Translations under genes and position numbers: made by a program
In this document: positions 16,265-24,738 of the stretch, piece after piece
Layout of the letters: each line of letters begins with the position of its first letter
How positions within the stretch are numbered: the stretch's first letter is position 1
Notes under the pieces: generated by a model
Seen by the model: only the letters and a program-made list of their open reading frames with translations
The model's database searches: none
What the model was told of the DNA's origin: nothing
Assembly (NCBI RefSeq): GCF_041432775.1
Contig: NZ_JAPWAG010000008.1
Location: 1-64,000, forward strand
Direction: 5' to 3'
Length of the DNA stretch: 64,000 bases
DNA from: Pauljensenia sp902373545
Lineage (GTDB): Bacteria; Actinomycetota; Actinomycetes; Actinomycetales; Actinomycetaceae

Positions 16265-18325
16265 TCAGGAGGACGCCGGCACGAAGGCCGTGACTCCCGT
16301 CTTGCTGGCGCCGATCAGCATGTCGTCGAAGACCCACATGGTCTGTTTCGGCAGGTTGAGAAGGTTTGATGTGTAGGTGAGCCCGTTGGCGGTATCGATG
16401 AAGTACCGGCTCTGGTCCTGGTAGGTGAAGGTATCGGCATAGAGGACCGAACCATCCGCGCTCACGCGAACCTCCTTCGGGCTGAAGAGGCACGTACTGG
16501 TCATGTGCTGGCTCAGCACGCCGGGGACCGGAGTCGTGCGCGACGACCCGTCGGAGGTGAGGGTGACCTGGATGGAACAGTCGTCCTTACCCACGAGGCC
16601 TACCGTGCCCGTCGCCCAATTCGCAGTCTTCGTCGTCATGAAGGTCTTGATATCCGCAGTGCTCGGGTTGCTACCGTCACGGCTGACTGCGGGTAGACGC
16701 AGATATTCATCGGTTGAGAACGTGGATTGGCGGGCCCCCGAGCTGTCGGTGAGGAACCCCTGCTTCTTGCTGACGTCGATGATGACGAAGCCGTCGGTCG
16801 CCACCTCGACGTATTGGCCCAAGCCTGACTGGTCGGGGCTGGGCAGGGTCGTTGTCTTTCCGGTATGGATGTTGATGATCTGCGGGGTTTCCTGATAGTT
16901 GAAGGGGACCAGGACGGAGGCGAGTTCACCCGTGCCGGAGCGCGTGGTGCCTGCGGGCGCATAGCCCAAACCCTGGTTACTCAACCCGTAGGACGTCTGT
17001 GGATTCGTTGTCGTCGTCCACAGATTCGTCCACTCGCCGGAGGTTTGCATCCACCCGCGGCACGAGGATGTCGTCGAACAGGTCACCACGATGCCGTCGG
17101 CCTGCGCGAGGGGAAAATCATCGCCCCACGGGGCCTGTGTCTGCTCGCCGGTTGCCTTGTCGATGACTACGTCGTGGAAAAAGAGCTGGGTCTCGCTCGA
17201 CACGAACGCGGGTGTGTACGTCATGATCGCGGAGTTTTCCGTGGGGCCGACCGTGTCCCACAGGAGGGTGGGTTCCTCCCCGGACAGGTCGTAGGCCTGA
17301 GTTCTGACGGCGGAACCGCGCTGGCCCTCGATCGTGTCGTTGCCGGCGATGTAGAGGACCTGACCCTCGGCGAACATCTGCGGTCCGAACTGAGTCATTT
17401 CTGGCGGCAGCTCGAGCGTCCACGCGGTGGCCACGCCCGAGGACCACTGCGGCGATATGGAATGCGTGTTCGTGGCGCTCCCGCGGTACCCGGGCGCGCG
17501 GGTCGGCAGGTTCGCCGCATGTTCGCGTACCTCGGAGTTCGCCTGTGCGGCGGAACGCGACGAGGTCTGATGGGACGAAGGCGTCGACGACGATCCGCTC
17601 TGACTGGGGGCAAAGAGGGAAACCGCGACGTTGAGCGCGAGGATACAGCCGAGCACGATCATGACGACAGACGGCTTCCGCTTCACGGCTGTCTTGTCCA
17701 CCCACGTCCGCGAGGGCTCGAGGTCTGGGGTGCGCAGCGCAGTCGGCGTCCGGTCGCCTTCGGACGTCCTCCGCGACGAGGCCGTGGCGGCCGCTATGGA
17801 CGCGACGTCACGCGAGGCAGGTTGTGGCTCCTCCGAGGTGGTCTCGTCTGGCAGCAGTTCGAATGCGTTTACGGAAGTGCTGACCAGCACAGCGGCACCG
17901 CGAACGTCCCGCGCCGGGGCTTCCTCGGCCTGGGGCCAGGCGACGCCGCTCTCCATTGGCTCTTTCTCATTGTCAGGCGCTGTCGGATCTTCCGCGAGGG
18001 GCTGCGCGATGGCTGGCTGCGGCACGAGCTCGGGCAGGGGTGCGAGGCCCGCGAGCGGGTCCATCTCCTGCGGACCTTCTGGTTGTGCCTGTTCGGTGAT
18101 CACCTCGTCGGCGGGCGGGGTCAGAGTGAAGAAATCATCGAAATCGGGCAGCGGGGCCAGATCCGGCAGCGGGGCGAGTTCGGGCAGCGGCGCGAAGCCC
18201 GGCAGTGTCCCGAACTCCGGCAGCGCGAAGACGCCGCCGCTGTCCGGGGATTCCTCCTCCCGCGAGCGCGCGGAGGGTGCCTGCGTCCCGTCGGTGGAGG
18301 TTCCGAGGACATCGTCGTTGCTCAT
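16265..18325 (-). CDS. Long-tailed membrane-anchored beta-propeller-like protein, array copy 7
   Basis: 686 residues, the longest member. The cytoplasmic tail (residues 1-218) is acidic and low-complexity. Residues 35-62 read LPEFGTLPGFAPLPELAPLP and continue with the PLPDL repeat; a second LAPLPEL is near 94-100. The helix is about 219-239, then a Ser-rich linker. The outer domain has GYRGSATNTHSISPQW, the pair VTCSTTSSCRGW and a second cysteine pair (DDCSIQV, STCLF). The first about 180 coding bases are nearly identical to copy 8 and the last 65 to copies 4 and 8, while the tail linker differs. That mosaic suggests recombination or gene conversion. Monocistronic, with its own family promoter. 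Confidence 0.87.
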   Translation of the reverse strand: MSNDDVLGTSTDGTQAPSARSREEESPDSGGVFALPEFGTLPGFAPLPELAPLPDLAPLPDFDDFFTLTPPADEVITEQAQPEGPQEMDPLAGLAPLPELVPQPAIAQPLAEDPTAPDNEKEPMESGVAWPQAEEAPARDVRGAAVLVSTSVNAFELLPDETTSEEPQPASRDVASIAAATASSRRTSEGDRTPTALRTPDLEPSRTWVDKTAVKRKPSVVMIVLGCILALNVAVSLFAPSQSGSSSTPSSHQTSSRSAAQANSEVREHAANLPTRAPGYRGSATNTHSISPQWSSGVATAWTLELPPEMTQFGPQMFAEGQVLYIAGNDTIEGQRGSAVRTQAYDLSGEEPTLLWDTVGPTENSAIMTYTPAFVSSETQLFFHDVVIDKATGEQTQAPWGDDFPLAQADGIVVTCSTTSSCRGWMQTSGEWTNLWTTTTNPQTSYGLSNQGLGYAPAGTTRSGTGELASVLVPFNYQETPQIINIHTGKTTTLPSPDQSGLGQYVEVATDGFVIIDVSKKQGFLTDSSGARQSTFSTDEYLRLPAVSRDGSNPSTADIKTFMTTKTANWATGTVGLVGKDDCSIQVTLTSDGSSRTTPVPGVLSQHMTSTCLFSPKEVRVSADGSVLYADTFTYQDQSRYFIDTANGLTYTSNLLNLPKQTMWVFDDMLIGASKTGVTAFVPASS

Positions 18326-18331
18326 AAAACG

Positions 18332-18337
18332 TTTCTA
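18332..18337 (-). promoter_or_regulatory. Family promoter -10 (leaderless), array copy 7
   Basis: TAGAAA on the minus strand, six bases (CGTTTT) before the ATG at 18325, preceded by GTGTGA. Confidence 0.6.
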
Positions 18338-18441
18338 TCACACCCGCACGCCAAGCAACGTGAGGAGCAACCCGGGCCTTGTTAGGACAAACAATGGACT
18401 GATGCAGGCCGAGCGATCGCCGCGGGAGCAACCCGGCCTCG

Positions 18442-20472
18442 TCAGGAGGACGCCGGCACGAAGGCCGTGACTCCCGTCTTGCTGGCGCCGATCAGCATGT
18501 CGTCGTAGACCCAGGTGAGCTGTTCCGAGACGTTGAGCGCCGGAGACGTGTAGGCCTCGCCGTTGACGGTGTCGATGACGTATTTGTTCGTGTCGGCACC
18601 GACGAAGGCGTCCATGTACAGAGCCGATCCGTCGGCGCTGATTTTCACCTGCTTCGGGTCGAAGAAGCAGGTGGACGGCAAGCTGGGCGTCAGCGCATCG
18701 GGGACGGGGGCCGTACGCGTCGAACCGTCGGCGGTGAAGGTGACCTCGAACATGCACTCATCCTGGTGACTGCCAGTCATGCGCAGGGTAGCTACGGCCC
18801 ACGGCGCTTTCTGGTGTGTCAGGAACTCTTTGACGTCCGGCGCGCTGCGAGGTGTCTCATCGTGACTGACGATGGGCAGGTTGCGGGCGGTCTTAAACGT
18901 GGACTGGAGGGTGCCGTCGCTGTCGAAGAGCATCCCGTAGGATTCGATATTCTCGTAGACGACGTAGCCTTCGGGCGTGACCTCGACGGTTCGGAACTTG
19001 CCGTCCCCGTCGGGGTTGCTCAGGGACGCGATTGTCCCCGTGTGGATATTGATGATCTGCGGAATCTGGTCGCTCTTGGGAGGAACCAGGACGGAGGTGT
19101 GCTCGCCGCTGCCGGAAATAGCGTTACGTGAGGGCGAGTATCCGAGGTCGAGCTGACGGAACCCCGACGGATTTTGCTGCGTCGTCGTCGTGGTCCACAG
19201 GTTCGTCCACTCGCCGCCCTCCTGCGTCCATCCGCTGCACGTCGTTGTTGACGAGCAGGTCACGAGGATGCCGTCGGCCATCACGAGGGGAAACGCTATG
19301 CCCCAGGGGGCCTGGGTTTGCTCGCCGGTCTTCTTGTCGATGACGACGTCGTGGAAGAAGAGCTGGTCGTCGCTTGACAAGAAGGTGGGCGTGTAGGTCA
19401 AGGCCACGTTGTTTTTCGTGTGCCCGGTTGAGGACCACAGCTGAGTGGGCTGTTCCCCCGATATGTCGTAGGCAGCAATAGTGACGGCGTACCCTGGCTC
19501 GCCCTTGATGGTGGCGTTGGATGCAACGTAGAGGGTCGAGCCATCGACGTCAATGTGTGGCCGGAACGTGGACGAGGTGTTCTCAACGGGAATCGTCCAC
19601 GCGGTCGCGATCCCCGAGGCCCACTCGGGCGACAGTGCGTGCGTGTTCGTCGCGGTCCCACGGTAGCCGGGCGCGCGAGTAGGCAGATTCGGTGCCTGCG
19701 CGGGCACCTGCACGGTCGGCGTCTGCGAGGACCGCGCCGAGGAGACCGTAGGCGACGGAGTCGACGAGGTCATCGGTTCGACGCTTTGTTGGCTGCAGAA
19801 AGAGAGCACGACGCCGAGCACAACGACGCATCCGAGCGCGATCAGGGGGCGGGGCAGGCGTTTGAGGGCGGAGGCAGCCTCGCCGATGCTCTCCTCGGGC
19901 TTGAGGCGGAAGGGAGTGCGGCCGCTCGACGATCGGCCGCTCACGTGTCCCGCCATCGACGAGGCCGTGGCCGCGACCGCGGAGACGGTATCCATCTGGG
20001 TGGTGGCCGCCGAGGCCGAGGGAGCCGCGTCCGGCAGGTGAGCGGAGGTGGGCGTCGGAGCGGTATCTGAGAGAGGCCTGGACTCTGGCGCAACGGGTTG
20101 AGTGTCGTCGACGGTGGACGAGGTGGGAGTGTCTGCGAGTAGCTGGGCGATGTCAGGTAGCGGCGAGATCCCGGGCAGGGGAGAGGCGCCCGGGAACAGG
20201 TCGTCATCCCGAGATCCCGCGGTATCCGCCTGCCCGGCCCGGGCCTCGTCCCCGGGCATCGACGCGGGGGAGGAGAGGACGTCGCCGATATCGGGCAGCG
20301 GGGCCAGATCCGGCAGCGGGGCGAGTTCGGGCAGCGGCGCGAAGCCCGGTAGTGTCCCGAACTCCGGCAGCGCGAAGACGCCGCCGCTGTCCGGGGATTC
20401 CTCCTCCCGCGAGCGCGCGGAGGGTCCCTGCGTCCCGTCGGTGGGGGTTCCGAGGACATCGTCGTTGCTCAT
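18442..20472 (-). CDS. Long-tailed membrane-anchored beta-propeller-like protein, array copy 8
   Basis: 676 residues. The first 62 differ from copy 7 at only a few positions and include the FAPLPELAPLPDLAPLPDI run. The tail then goes its own way with LPGISPLPDIAQLL and a Ser/Ala/Thr-rich stretch to the helix (about 210-230). The outer domain has GYRGTATNTHALSPEW, the pair VTCSSTTTCSGW and the second pair (DECMFEV, STCFF). It ends VYDDMLIGASKTG then VTAFVPASS. Short QTQAPW and 'FFHDVVIDK' strands are shared with copies 7 and 9. Own family promoter. Probably a recent duplicate of copy 7 that has diverged in linker and mid-domain. Confidence 0.87.
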   Translation of the reverse strand: MSNDDVLGTPTDGTQGPSARSREEESPDSGGVFALPEFGTLPGFAPLPELAPLPDLAPLPDIGDVLSSPASMPGDEARAGQADTAGSRDDDLFPGASPLPGISPLPDIAQLLADTPTSSTVDDTQPVAPESRPLSDTAPTPTSAHLPDAAPSASAATTQMDTVSAVAATASSMAGHVSGRSSSGRTPFRLKPEESIGEAASALKRLPRPLIALGCVVVLGVVLSFCSQQSVEPMTSSTPSPTVSSARSSQTPTVQVPAQAPNLPTRAPGYRGTATNTHALSPEWASGIATAWTIPVENTSSTFRPHIDVDGSTLYVASNATIKGEPGYAVTIAAYDISGEQPTQLWSSTGHTKNNVALTYTPTFLSSDDQLFFHDVVIDKKTGEQTQAPWGIAFPLVMADGILVTCSSTTTCSGWTQEGGEWTNLWTTTTTQQNPSGFRQLDLGYSPSRNAISGSGEHTSVLVPPKSDQIPQIINIHTGTIASLSNPDGDGKFRTVEVTPEGYVVYENIESYGMLFDSDGTLQSTFKTARNLPIVSHDETPRSAPDVKEFLTHQKAPWAVATLRMTGSHQDECMFEVTFTADGSTRTAPVPDALTPSLPSTCFFDPKQVKISADGSALYMDAFVGADTNKYVIDTVNGEAYTSPALNVSEQLTWVYDDMLIGASKTGVTAFVPASS

Positions 20473-20478
20473 GAGACG

Positions 20479-20484
20479 TTTCTA
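20479..20484 (-). promoter_or_regulatory. Family promoter -10 (leaderless), array copy 8
   Basis: TAGAAA on the minus strand, six bases (CGTCTC) before the ATG at 20472, in the context GTGTGATAGAAACG. Confidence 0.6.
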
Positions 20485-20561
20485 TCACACCCGTGTGGAA
20501 CGCGGGCGTGGGTTCTCCGCTTTCGTCAGCCGAGGCCTCGCCCCCTGTGAGCAGTGCGCTC

Positions 20562-22436
20562 TCAGGAGGAGGCAGGCACGAACGCTCGAATTCCGCCGTC
20601 GGTCTGGCCGATCAGCATGTCGTCGAAGACCCAGGTGAGGTGTGTGGCCTCATTGAGTTCATTCGACGTGAAGGACAGTCCCTTGGCGGTGTCGATGAAA
20701 TATTTGCTCGTGTCCTGGAAGTTGAAGGTGTCGATGTAGAGAGCCGATCCGTCGACGCTGACACGCGCGTCGGCCGGGTCGAAGTAGCAGCCCGGCTGCA
20801 TATCCGGGCGTGCCGCTGAGGGGATGGAGATCGTGTGTGTGGCGCTGTCGGCGGTCAGCTTGTATTCGATGGCGCATTGGTCCGTGCCTGTCAGCGCAAT
20901 CGTGCCCGCCGCCCACGGTGCCTTCGTGCTTGTCATGAAGGTGTGGATGTCCGACGTCGTTGGCTGCCTCCCGTCGTGGCTGACTGTCGGCAGGTGCGGC
21001 TCTGCTGTGAACGTGGACTGGAGGGTCCCGTTGGGTTCGAAGAGTAAGCCGACCTGTTCGCTGCGCTCGTAGACGAGGAAGCCGTCGGTGGCCACCTCGA
21101 CCTTCCGATAGTCGGCATTCCCGTTGGGATTGTTCAGGGTCGTTACCTCGCCGGTATGGACGTTGAGGATCTGCGGGAGTTCGTTGATGGCGGTGGGGAC
21201 CAGGACGGCGGCCTGTGCGCCGCTCCCGGCGAGCGCAGTGCCCGCAGGTGCGTAGCCCAGATCATGGTTATGCAACCCGAATCCCGACTGTATCGCCGTG
21301 GTCGTCGTCCACAGGTTTGTCCACTCGCTGCCCTCGCGCGTCCATCCGGCGCATGATGTTGTGGCCGAGCACGTCACCACGATGTCGTCGGTCACCGCGA
21401 GAGGATAGTCCCTCTTCCAGGGAGCCTGGGTTTGCGCGCCCGTGGCCTTGTCGATGACGACGTCGTGGAAAAAGACCTGGTCGTCATCCGAGAGGAACGC
21501 GGGCGTGTGGGAGGACATAATCGCCGAGTTCTCCGTCGGACCCGTCGATGTCCACAGGAGAGTGGGTTCGTTACCCGACAGGTCATAGGCTGACACCGTG
21601 ACGGCCGATTCCTTTCGGTCCTCCGTCAGATCGTCGGCGGCGAGGTAGAGGACCGACCCGTCGACGTATATCTGCGGTGGTGTCCCCGCCGGCCCGTTCG
21701 TGGTAGGGATCGTCCACGCAGTGGCGACGCCCGAGGCCCACTCGGGCGACAGGGAATGCGTGTTCGTCGCGGCCCCACGGTATCCGGGCACGTGGAGGAC
21801 CTGCTGTTTCGTGTCGAGGTCCGGTGGAGGGAGCGTGGGATGCTTGTGATTGCTGCCGCCCGCGAGAACCGAGGAAATAATGCCGCTGAGTACAACGATG
21901 GCACCGGAGATCGCCAGACCGATGGGGATGGCGGAACTCGTGGTCCCCTGCTTGCCCCAGGACAGTCGACCCGCAGGGTGAGCGACGCGTTCGTTCGGTT
22001 CTTGGGCAGGACTGGTTCGCGACGAGGCCGGGGCTGCGTGAGTGGGTGCGGCGTCGGCCTGGGAGGGGGCGACGGTGAACGTCGGAGCTGTGTTCTGCGT
22101 CGGTGTGGTCGAGACCGCGGGCAGCGATGGGACCGCGGGCGTCGACGGACTCGTGGGCAGCGATGGGATGTCGCCTGCGGGCGCGGCGCTTGGGAGCGCG
22201 TCATCGTCGCGCGAACTGACGGTGTCCGCCTGCGCGGCCACGGCCTCGTCGAATCCTGCGAGTGGGTCGGCCTTCAAGAATTCGTCAAGGTCGGGCAGCG
22301 GTGCCAAGTCCGGCAGGGAATCGAACTCGGGCAGGACGAAGGCGTCGGCCCCGCTCGGGGACTCCTCGCCGCGTGCGCGCGGCGAACGCGGCTGCGCATT
22401 GCCGGGAGGCGTCACGCGAGAATCATCGTTACTCAT
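20562..22436 (-). CDS. Long-tailed membrane-anchored beta-propeller-like protein, array copy 9
   Basis: 624 residues from MSNDD. The tail has a shorter repeat run, LPEFDSLPDLAPLPDLDEFL (near residues 35-54), then a DEAVAAQADT segment matching copy 4 and Ser/Pro/Ala-rich linker. The helix is near residues 172-192. The outer domain has GYRGAATNTHSLSPEW, the pair VTCSATTSCAGW and the second pair (DQCAIEY, PGCYF). The end is VFDDMLIGQTDGGIRAFVPASS in two parts, so it diverges just before the shared last residues. Own TACAAA promoter. Lies 69 bases downstream of ispF. Confidence 0.86.
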   Translation of the reverse strand: MSNDDSRVTPPGNAQPRSPRARGEESPSGADAFVLPEFDSLPDLAPLPDLDEFLKADPLAGFDEAVAAQADTVSSRDDDALPSAAPAGDIPSLPTSPSTPAVPSLPAVSTTPTQNTAPTFTVAPSQADAAPTHAAPASSRTSPAQEPNERVAHPAGRLSWGKQGTTSSAIPIGLAISGAIVVLSGIISSVLAGGSNHKHPTLPPPDLDTKQQVLHVPGYRGAATNTHSLSPEWASGVATAWTIPTTNGPAGTPPQIYVDGSVLYLAADDLTEDRKESAVTVSAYDLSGNEPTLLWTSTGPTENSAIMSSHTPAFLSDDDQVFFHDVVIDKATGAQTQAPWKRDYPLAVTDDIVVTCSATTSCAGWTREGSEWTNLWTTTTAIQSGFGLHNHDLGYAPAGTALAGSGAQAAVLVPTAINELPQILNVHTGEVTTLNNPNGNADYRKVEVATDGFLVYERSEQVGLLFEPNGTLQSTFTAEPHLPTVSHDGRQPTTSDIHTFMTSTKAPWAAGTIALTGTDQCAIEYKLTADSATHTISIPSAARPDMQPGCYFDPADARVSVDGSALYIDTFNFQDTSKYFIDTAKGLSFTSNELNEATHLTWVFDDMLIGQTDGGIRAFVPASS

Positions 22437-22442
22437 GGGACG

Positions 22443-22448
22443 TTTGTA
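22443..22448 (-). promoter_or_regulatory. Family promoter -10 (leaderless), array copy 9
   Basis: TACAAA on the minus strand, six bases (CGTCCC) before the ATG at 22436. Confidence 0.55.
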
Positions 22449-22505
22449 TCATGCGAGGAGCGTCGGTGTGCCTGTCCCGCGTCGGGCCGGCGTGGGGATC
22501 CGCGT

Positions 22506-23009
22506 CTAGTTGGATGCGGGGGCGACCCGGACCATGAGGACGCTCGCCAGCGCGGCCACGCCCTCGCCTCGGCCCGTGAAACCCAGACGATCCGAGGTCG
22601 TCGCCGACACCGTCACCGTGCCGCCGGCGATCTCGCTCATGACGGCACCGGCCTCGGGCAGGCGTGCGGCCATGCGCGGGCGGTTGCCCACGACCTGCAC
22701 GGTCGCGTTGCCGAGCACCCAGCCGGCCTCGGTCGCCATGCGGCGTACCTCCTGGAGCATCGCGCGGCCCGACGCGCCCGCCCACTCCGGGCGATCCACG
22801 CCAAACACCGTGCCGAGCTCGCCCAGGCCCGTGGCCAGCAGCATCGCGTCGCACAACGCGTGCGCGGCGACGTCCGCGTCCGAATGACCCTCAAGCGCGC
22901 GCTCGCCCGGCCACTCCAAGCACGCGAGCATGAGGGTGCGCTGCGAATCGGGGGCTGCGAAGGCGTGTACGTCGACCGCTTGGCCGACGCGGAAAGGCAG
23001 ATCAGTCAT
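22506..23009 (-). CDS. ispF: 2-C-methyl-D-erythritol 2,4-cyclodiphosphate synthase
   Basis: 167 residues, close to the usual 155-165. The enzyme makes the cyclic diphosphate of the non-mevalonate isoprenoid pathway in the cytoplasm, as a trimer with Zn and Mg. Metal ligands are visible as Asp13 and His15 (VDVHAF) and His42 (GHSDADV), and the signature ATTSDRLGFTGRGEG is near the C-terminus. In many actinobacteria ispF follows ispD and precedes cysS. Here it lies alone inside the ten-gene array, 15 bases after copy 10, with cysS 3.3 kb away on the other strand. TACCCT six bases before the ATG suggests its own leaderless promoter, but read-through from copy 10 is also possible. Confidence 0.96.
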   Translation of the reverse strand: MTDLPFRVGQAVDVHAFAAPDSQRTLMLACLEWPGERALEGHSDADVAAHALCDAMLLATGLGELGTVFGVDRPEWAGASGRAMLQEVRRMATEAGWVLGNATVQVVGNRPRMAARLPEAGAVMSEIAGGTVTVSATTSDRLGFTGRGEGVAALASVLMVRVAPASN

Positions 23010-23015
23010 GCCACC

Positions 23016-23021
23016 AGGGTA
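23016..23021 (-). promoter_or_regulatory. Possible leaderless promoter -10 of ispF
   Basis: TACCCT fits TANNNT and sits six bases (GGTGGC) before the ATG at 23009. The GGTGG could instead act as a weak ribosome-binding site. Confidence 0.4.
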
Positions 23022-23024
23022 GTC

Positions 23025-24614
23025 TCACGACGAGGCCGGTGTGAAGGCCGTGATGCCATCATCGCTGATCGTGATGAGCAGGTCGTCGAACGCCCACACG
23101 GTTTTCGTCGAGCGCGTCAGGCCTGAGAAAGTGTGCGTCTTATTGGCATTCATGTCGATCATGTACGCGGTGGATGTGCTCCATGTCGCGACCCAGATGA
23201 ACGCAGCAGACCCGTCGGTGCTGGCGCGAAGCTCGCGCGGCTCAAAGGAGCAGGTCTTTGAGGTGTAGGAATAGTAGGTGGTCAGCCCCTTCACGCCCGT
23301 CGCCGAACGAGGGGGGAAATCCCCGGTGGGGGTCAGCCTGACAACAGAGCAATCCTCCTTCTCGATCGTCACCCTGCCCGTCGTCCAGGGGGCTGACACC
23401 TCCGTGAAGAAACCTCTCAACTCCGCCACCGTGGGCGCGCGACCGTCCAACGTCGGCTGCGTGTTGTGCCTCACCGGGTCGAAGGTATCAACGAGCCTTC
23501 CCGAGACGTCGTAGACCTCCATCTCGCCCCGATCCCGCTCCACGATGACCCCGTCAGAGGCGTCGTAGAGCTTCACAACCCGCGAGCCTGACCCCAGGCG
23601 ACCGTCGGCGCCCAGGGTGGCGACCACGCCCGTGTGGACGTTCACCAGCTGAGGGTTCTTGTCGTAATAGACGGGAATGATCACCGAGGTCTCCTCGCCA
23701 CTTCCGACGGTCTGCGAACGAGTATCCGACCGCGTGTCACTCGACCAGGACTGCTTCGTCGTGATGCTCTGCCACTGGCGCGTCCACGAACCGGACTGGT
23801 TCGTCCATCCGGAACACGTCTCAAGACCCGAGCACGTCACCAAGATCTCGTCGACGAAAGCAGCCGGGATGTCCTCGTCCCACGGTGCCTCCTGCTGCCT
23901 GCCCGTCTCCTTGGACACCGCGACGTTTTCAACGACCACCCAAGCACCCGCAGAGATCATCCGAGGCCCTCCAGACCTGCTGCGCACCTCAATGTCCTGA
24001 CCATCCGATACCCATTTCTGCACAGGCTGGACGGAAGCAATGTCGTAGGCGCTCAGCCTCAGGACCCTTTCCTGCGTCCTGGTAGCCACGTACAGGGTCG
24101 TGCCCTCGACGAGGACAGACTGCTCCTCGGTGCTCGCTTTGTCCGGCGCGGAGGGGAGTACCCGCGCCGTGTTGATCCCCGATGCCCATGCGGAGGACAG
24201 CGTCTCCGTGTTGGTCGCCGTGCCCCTATAACCCTGGGGACGAGACGTCGCCAGCGACGACGAACCAGCCGACGTTCGCAGGGCGATCGCCCCGAAGAGA
24301 GCGGCGATGAAAACAACCACGGCAAGAGTCCCCCACCCCTTGGATGCCGTCGTGAACGAGAGCGCTCTCCTCACACTCGACCCGGCGCGCGTAGCGCCCG
24401 CGCGAAAGGCCCGACGCCTCGACGAATCGACACTCTCGTCAGGCAGCGTCGCCGTGATTGCTGTCGTGTATGAATCCTCGATCACATCGGGGTTGACCGA
24501 TGTGTCAGCGTTTCGGGGCGGCGTGTTTGACGGACGTGTCGCCTGAGATGGCGACGGCCTTCCTGACTTCTCGCCCTCAATCGGCGGTGCCCAACGATCC
24601 TTGTCAATACTCAC
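23025..24614 (-). CDS. Membrane-anchored beta-propeller-like protein, array copy 10
   Basis: 529 residues, GTG start, the most divergent copy and the first transcribed. The tail of about 95 residues is charged and lacks the APLPDL repeat. The helix is near 97-113. The outer domain keeps GYRGTATNTETLSSAW, VEGTTLYVATRT, the pair VTCSGLETCSGW and a second pair (EDCSVVRL, KTCSFEP), so it groups with the long-tailed copies by cysteines. It ends AFDDLLITISDDGITAFTP. The start codon is six bases after TAGAAA, exactly as in the other promoter-proximal genes although it is GTG rather than ATG. This supports leaderless initiation and the start choice. Confidence 0.85.
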   Translation of the reverse strand: MSIDKDRWAPPIEGEKSGRPSPSQATRPSNTPPRNADTSVNPDVIEDSYTTAITATLPDESVDSSRRRAFRAGATRAGSSVRRALSFTTASKGWGTLAVVVFIAALFGAIALRTSAGSSSLATSRPQGYRGTATNTETLSSAWASGINTARVLPSAPDKASTEEQSVLVEGTTLYVATRTQERVLRLSAYDIASVQPVQKWVSDGQDIEVRSRSGGPRMISAGAWVVVENVAVSKETGRQQEAPWDEDIPAAFVDEILVTCSGLETCSGWTNQSGSWTRQWQSITTKQSWSSDTRSDTRSQTVGSGEETSVIIPVYYDKNPQLVNVHTGVVATLGADGRLGSGSRVVKLYDASDGVIVERDRGEMEVYDVSGRLVDTFDPVRHNTQPTLDGRAPTVAELRGFFTEVSAPWTTGRVTIEKEDCSVVRLTPTGDFPPRSATGVKGLTTYYSYTSKTCSFEPRELRASTDGSAAFIWVATWSTSTAYMIDMNANKTHTFSGLTRSTKTVWAFDDLLITISDDGITAFTPASS

Positions 24615-24620
24615 CCGTTG

Positions 24621-24626
24621 TTTCTA
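24621..24626 (-). promoter_or_regulatory. Family promoter -10 (leaderless), array copy 10
   Basis: TAGAAA on the minus strand within GTGTGATAGAAAC, six bases (CAACGG) before the GTG at 24614. Confidence 0.6.
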
Positions 24627-24726
24627 TCACACGCGCTTTGTCCTCGCCCTGTGCGCATAACGCGCCCAGGCCTCGTGGAAACGTGACGAAATACGACCTA
24701 TCTGGCTTCACAGGCCGTCTCTCCGA

Positions 24727-24732
24727 TAGGAT
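24727..24732 (+). promoter_or_regulatory. Leaderless promoter -10 of thrC
   Basis: TAGGAT, six bases (CTGCCC) before the GTG start. No Shine-Dalgarno is present. Confidence 0.6.
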
Positions 24733-24738
24733 CTGCCC

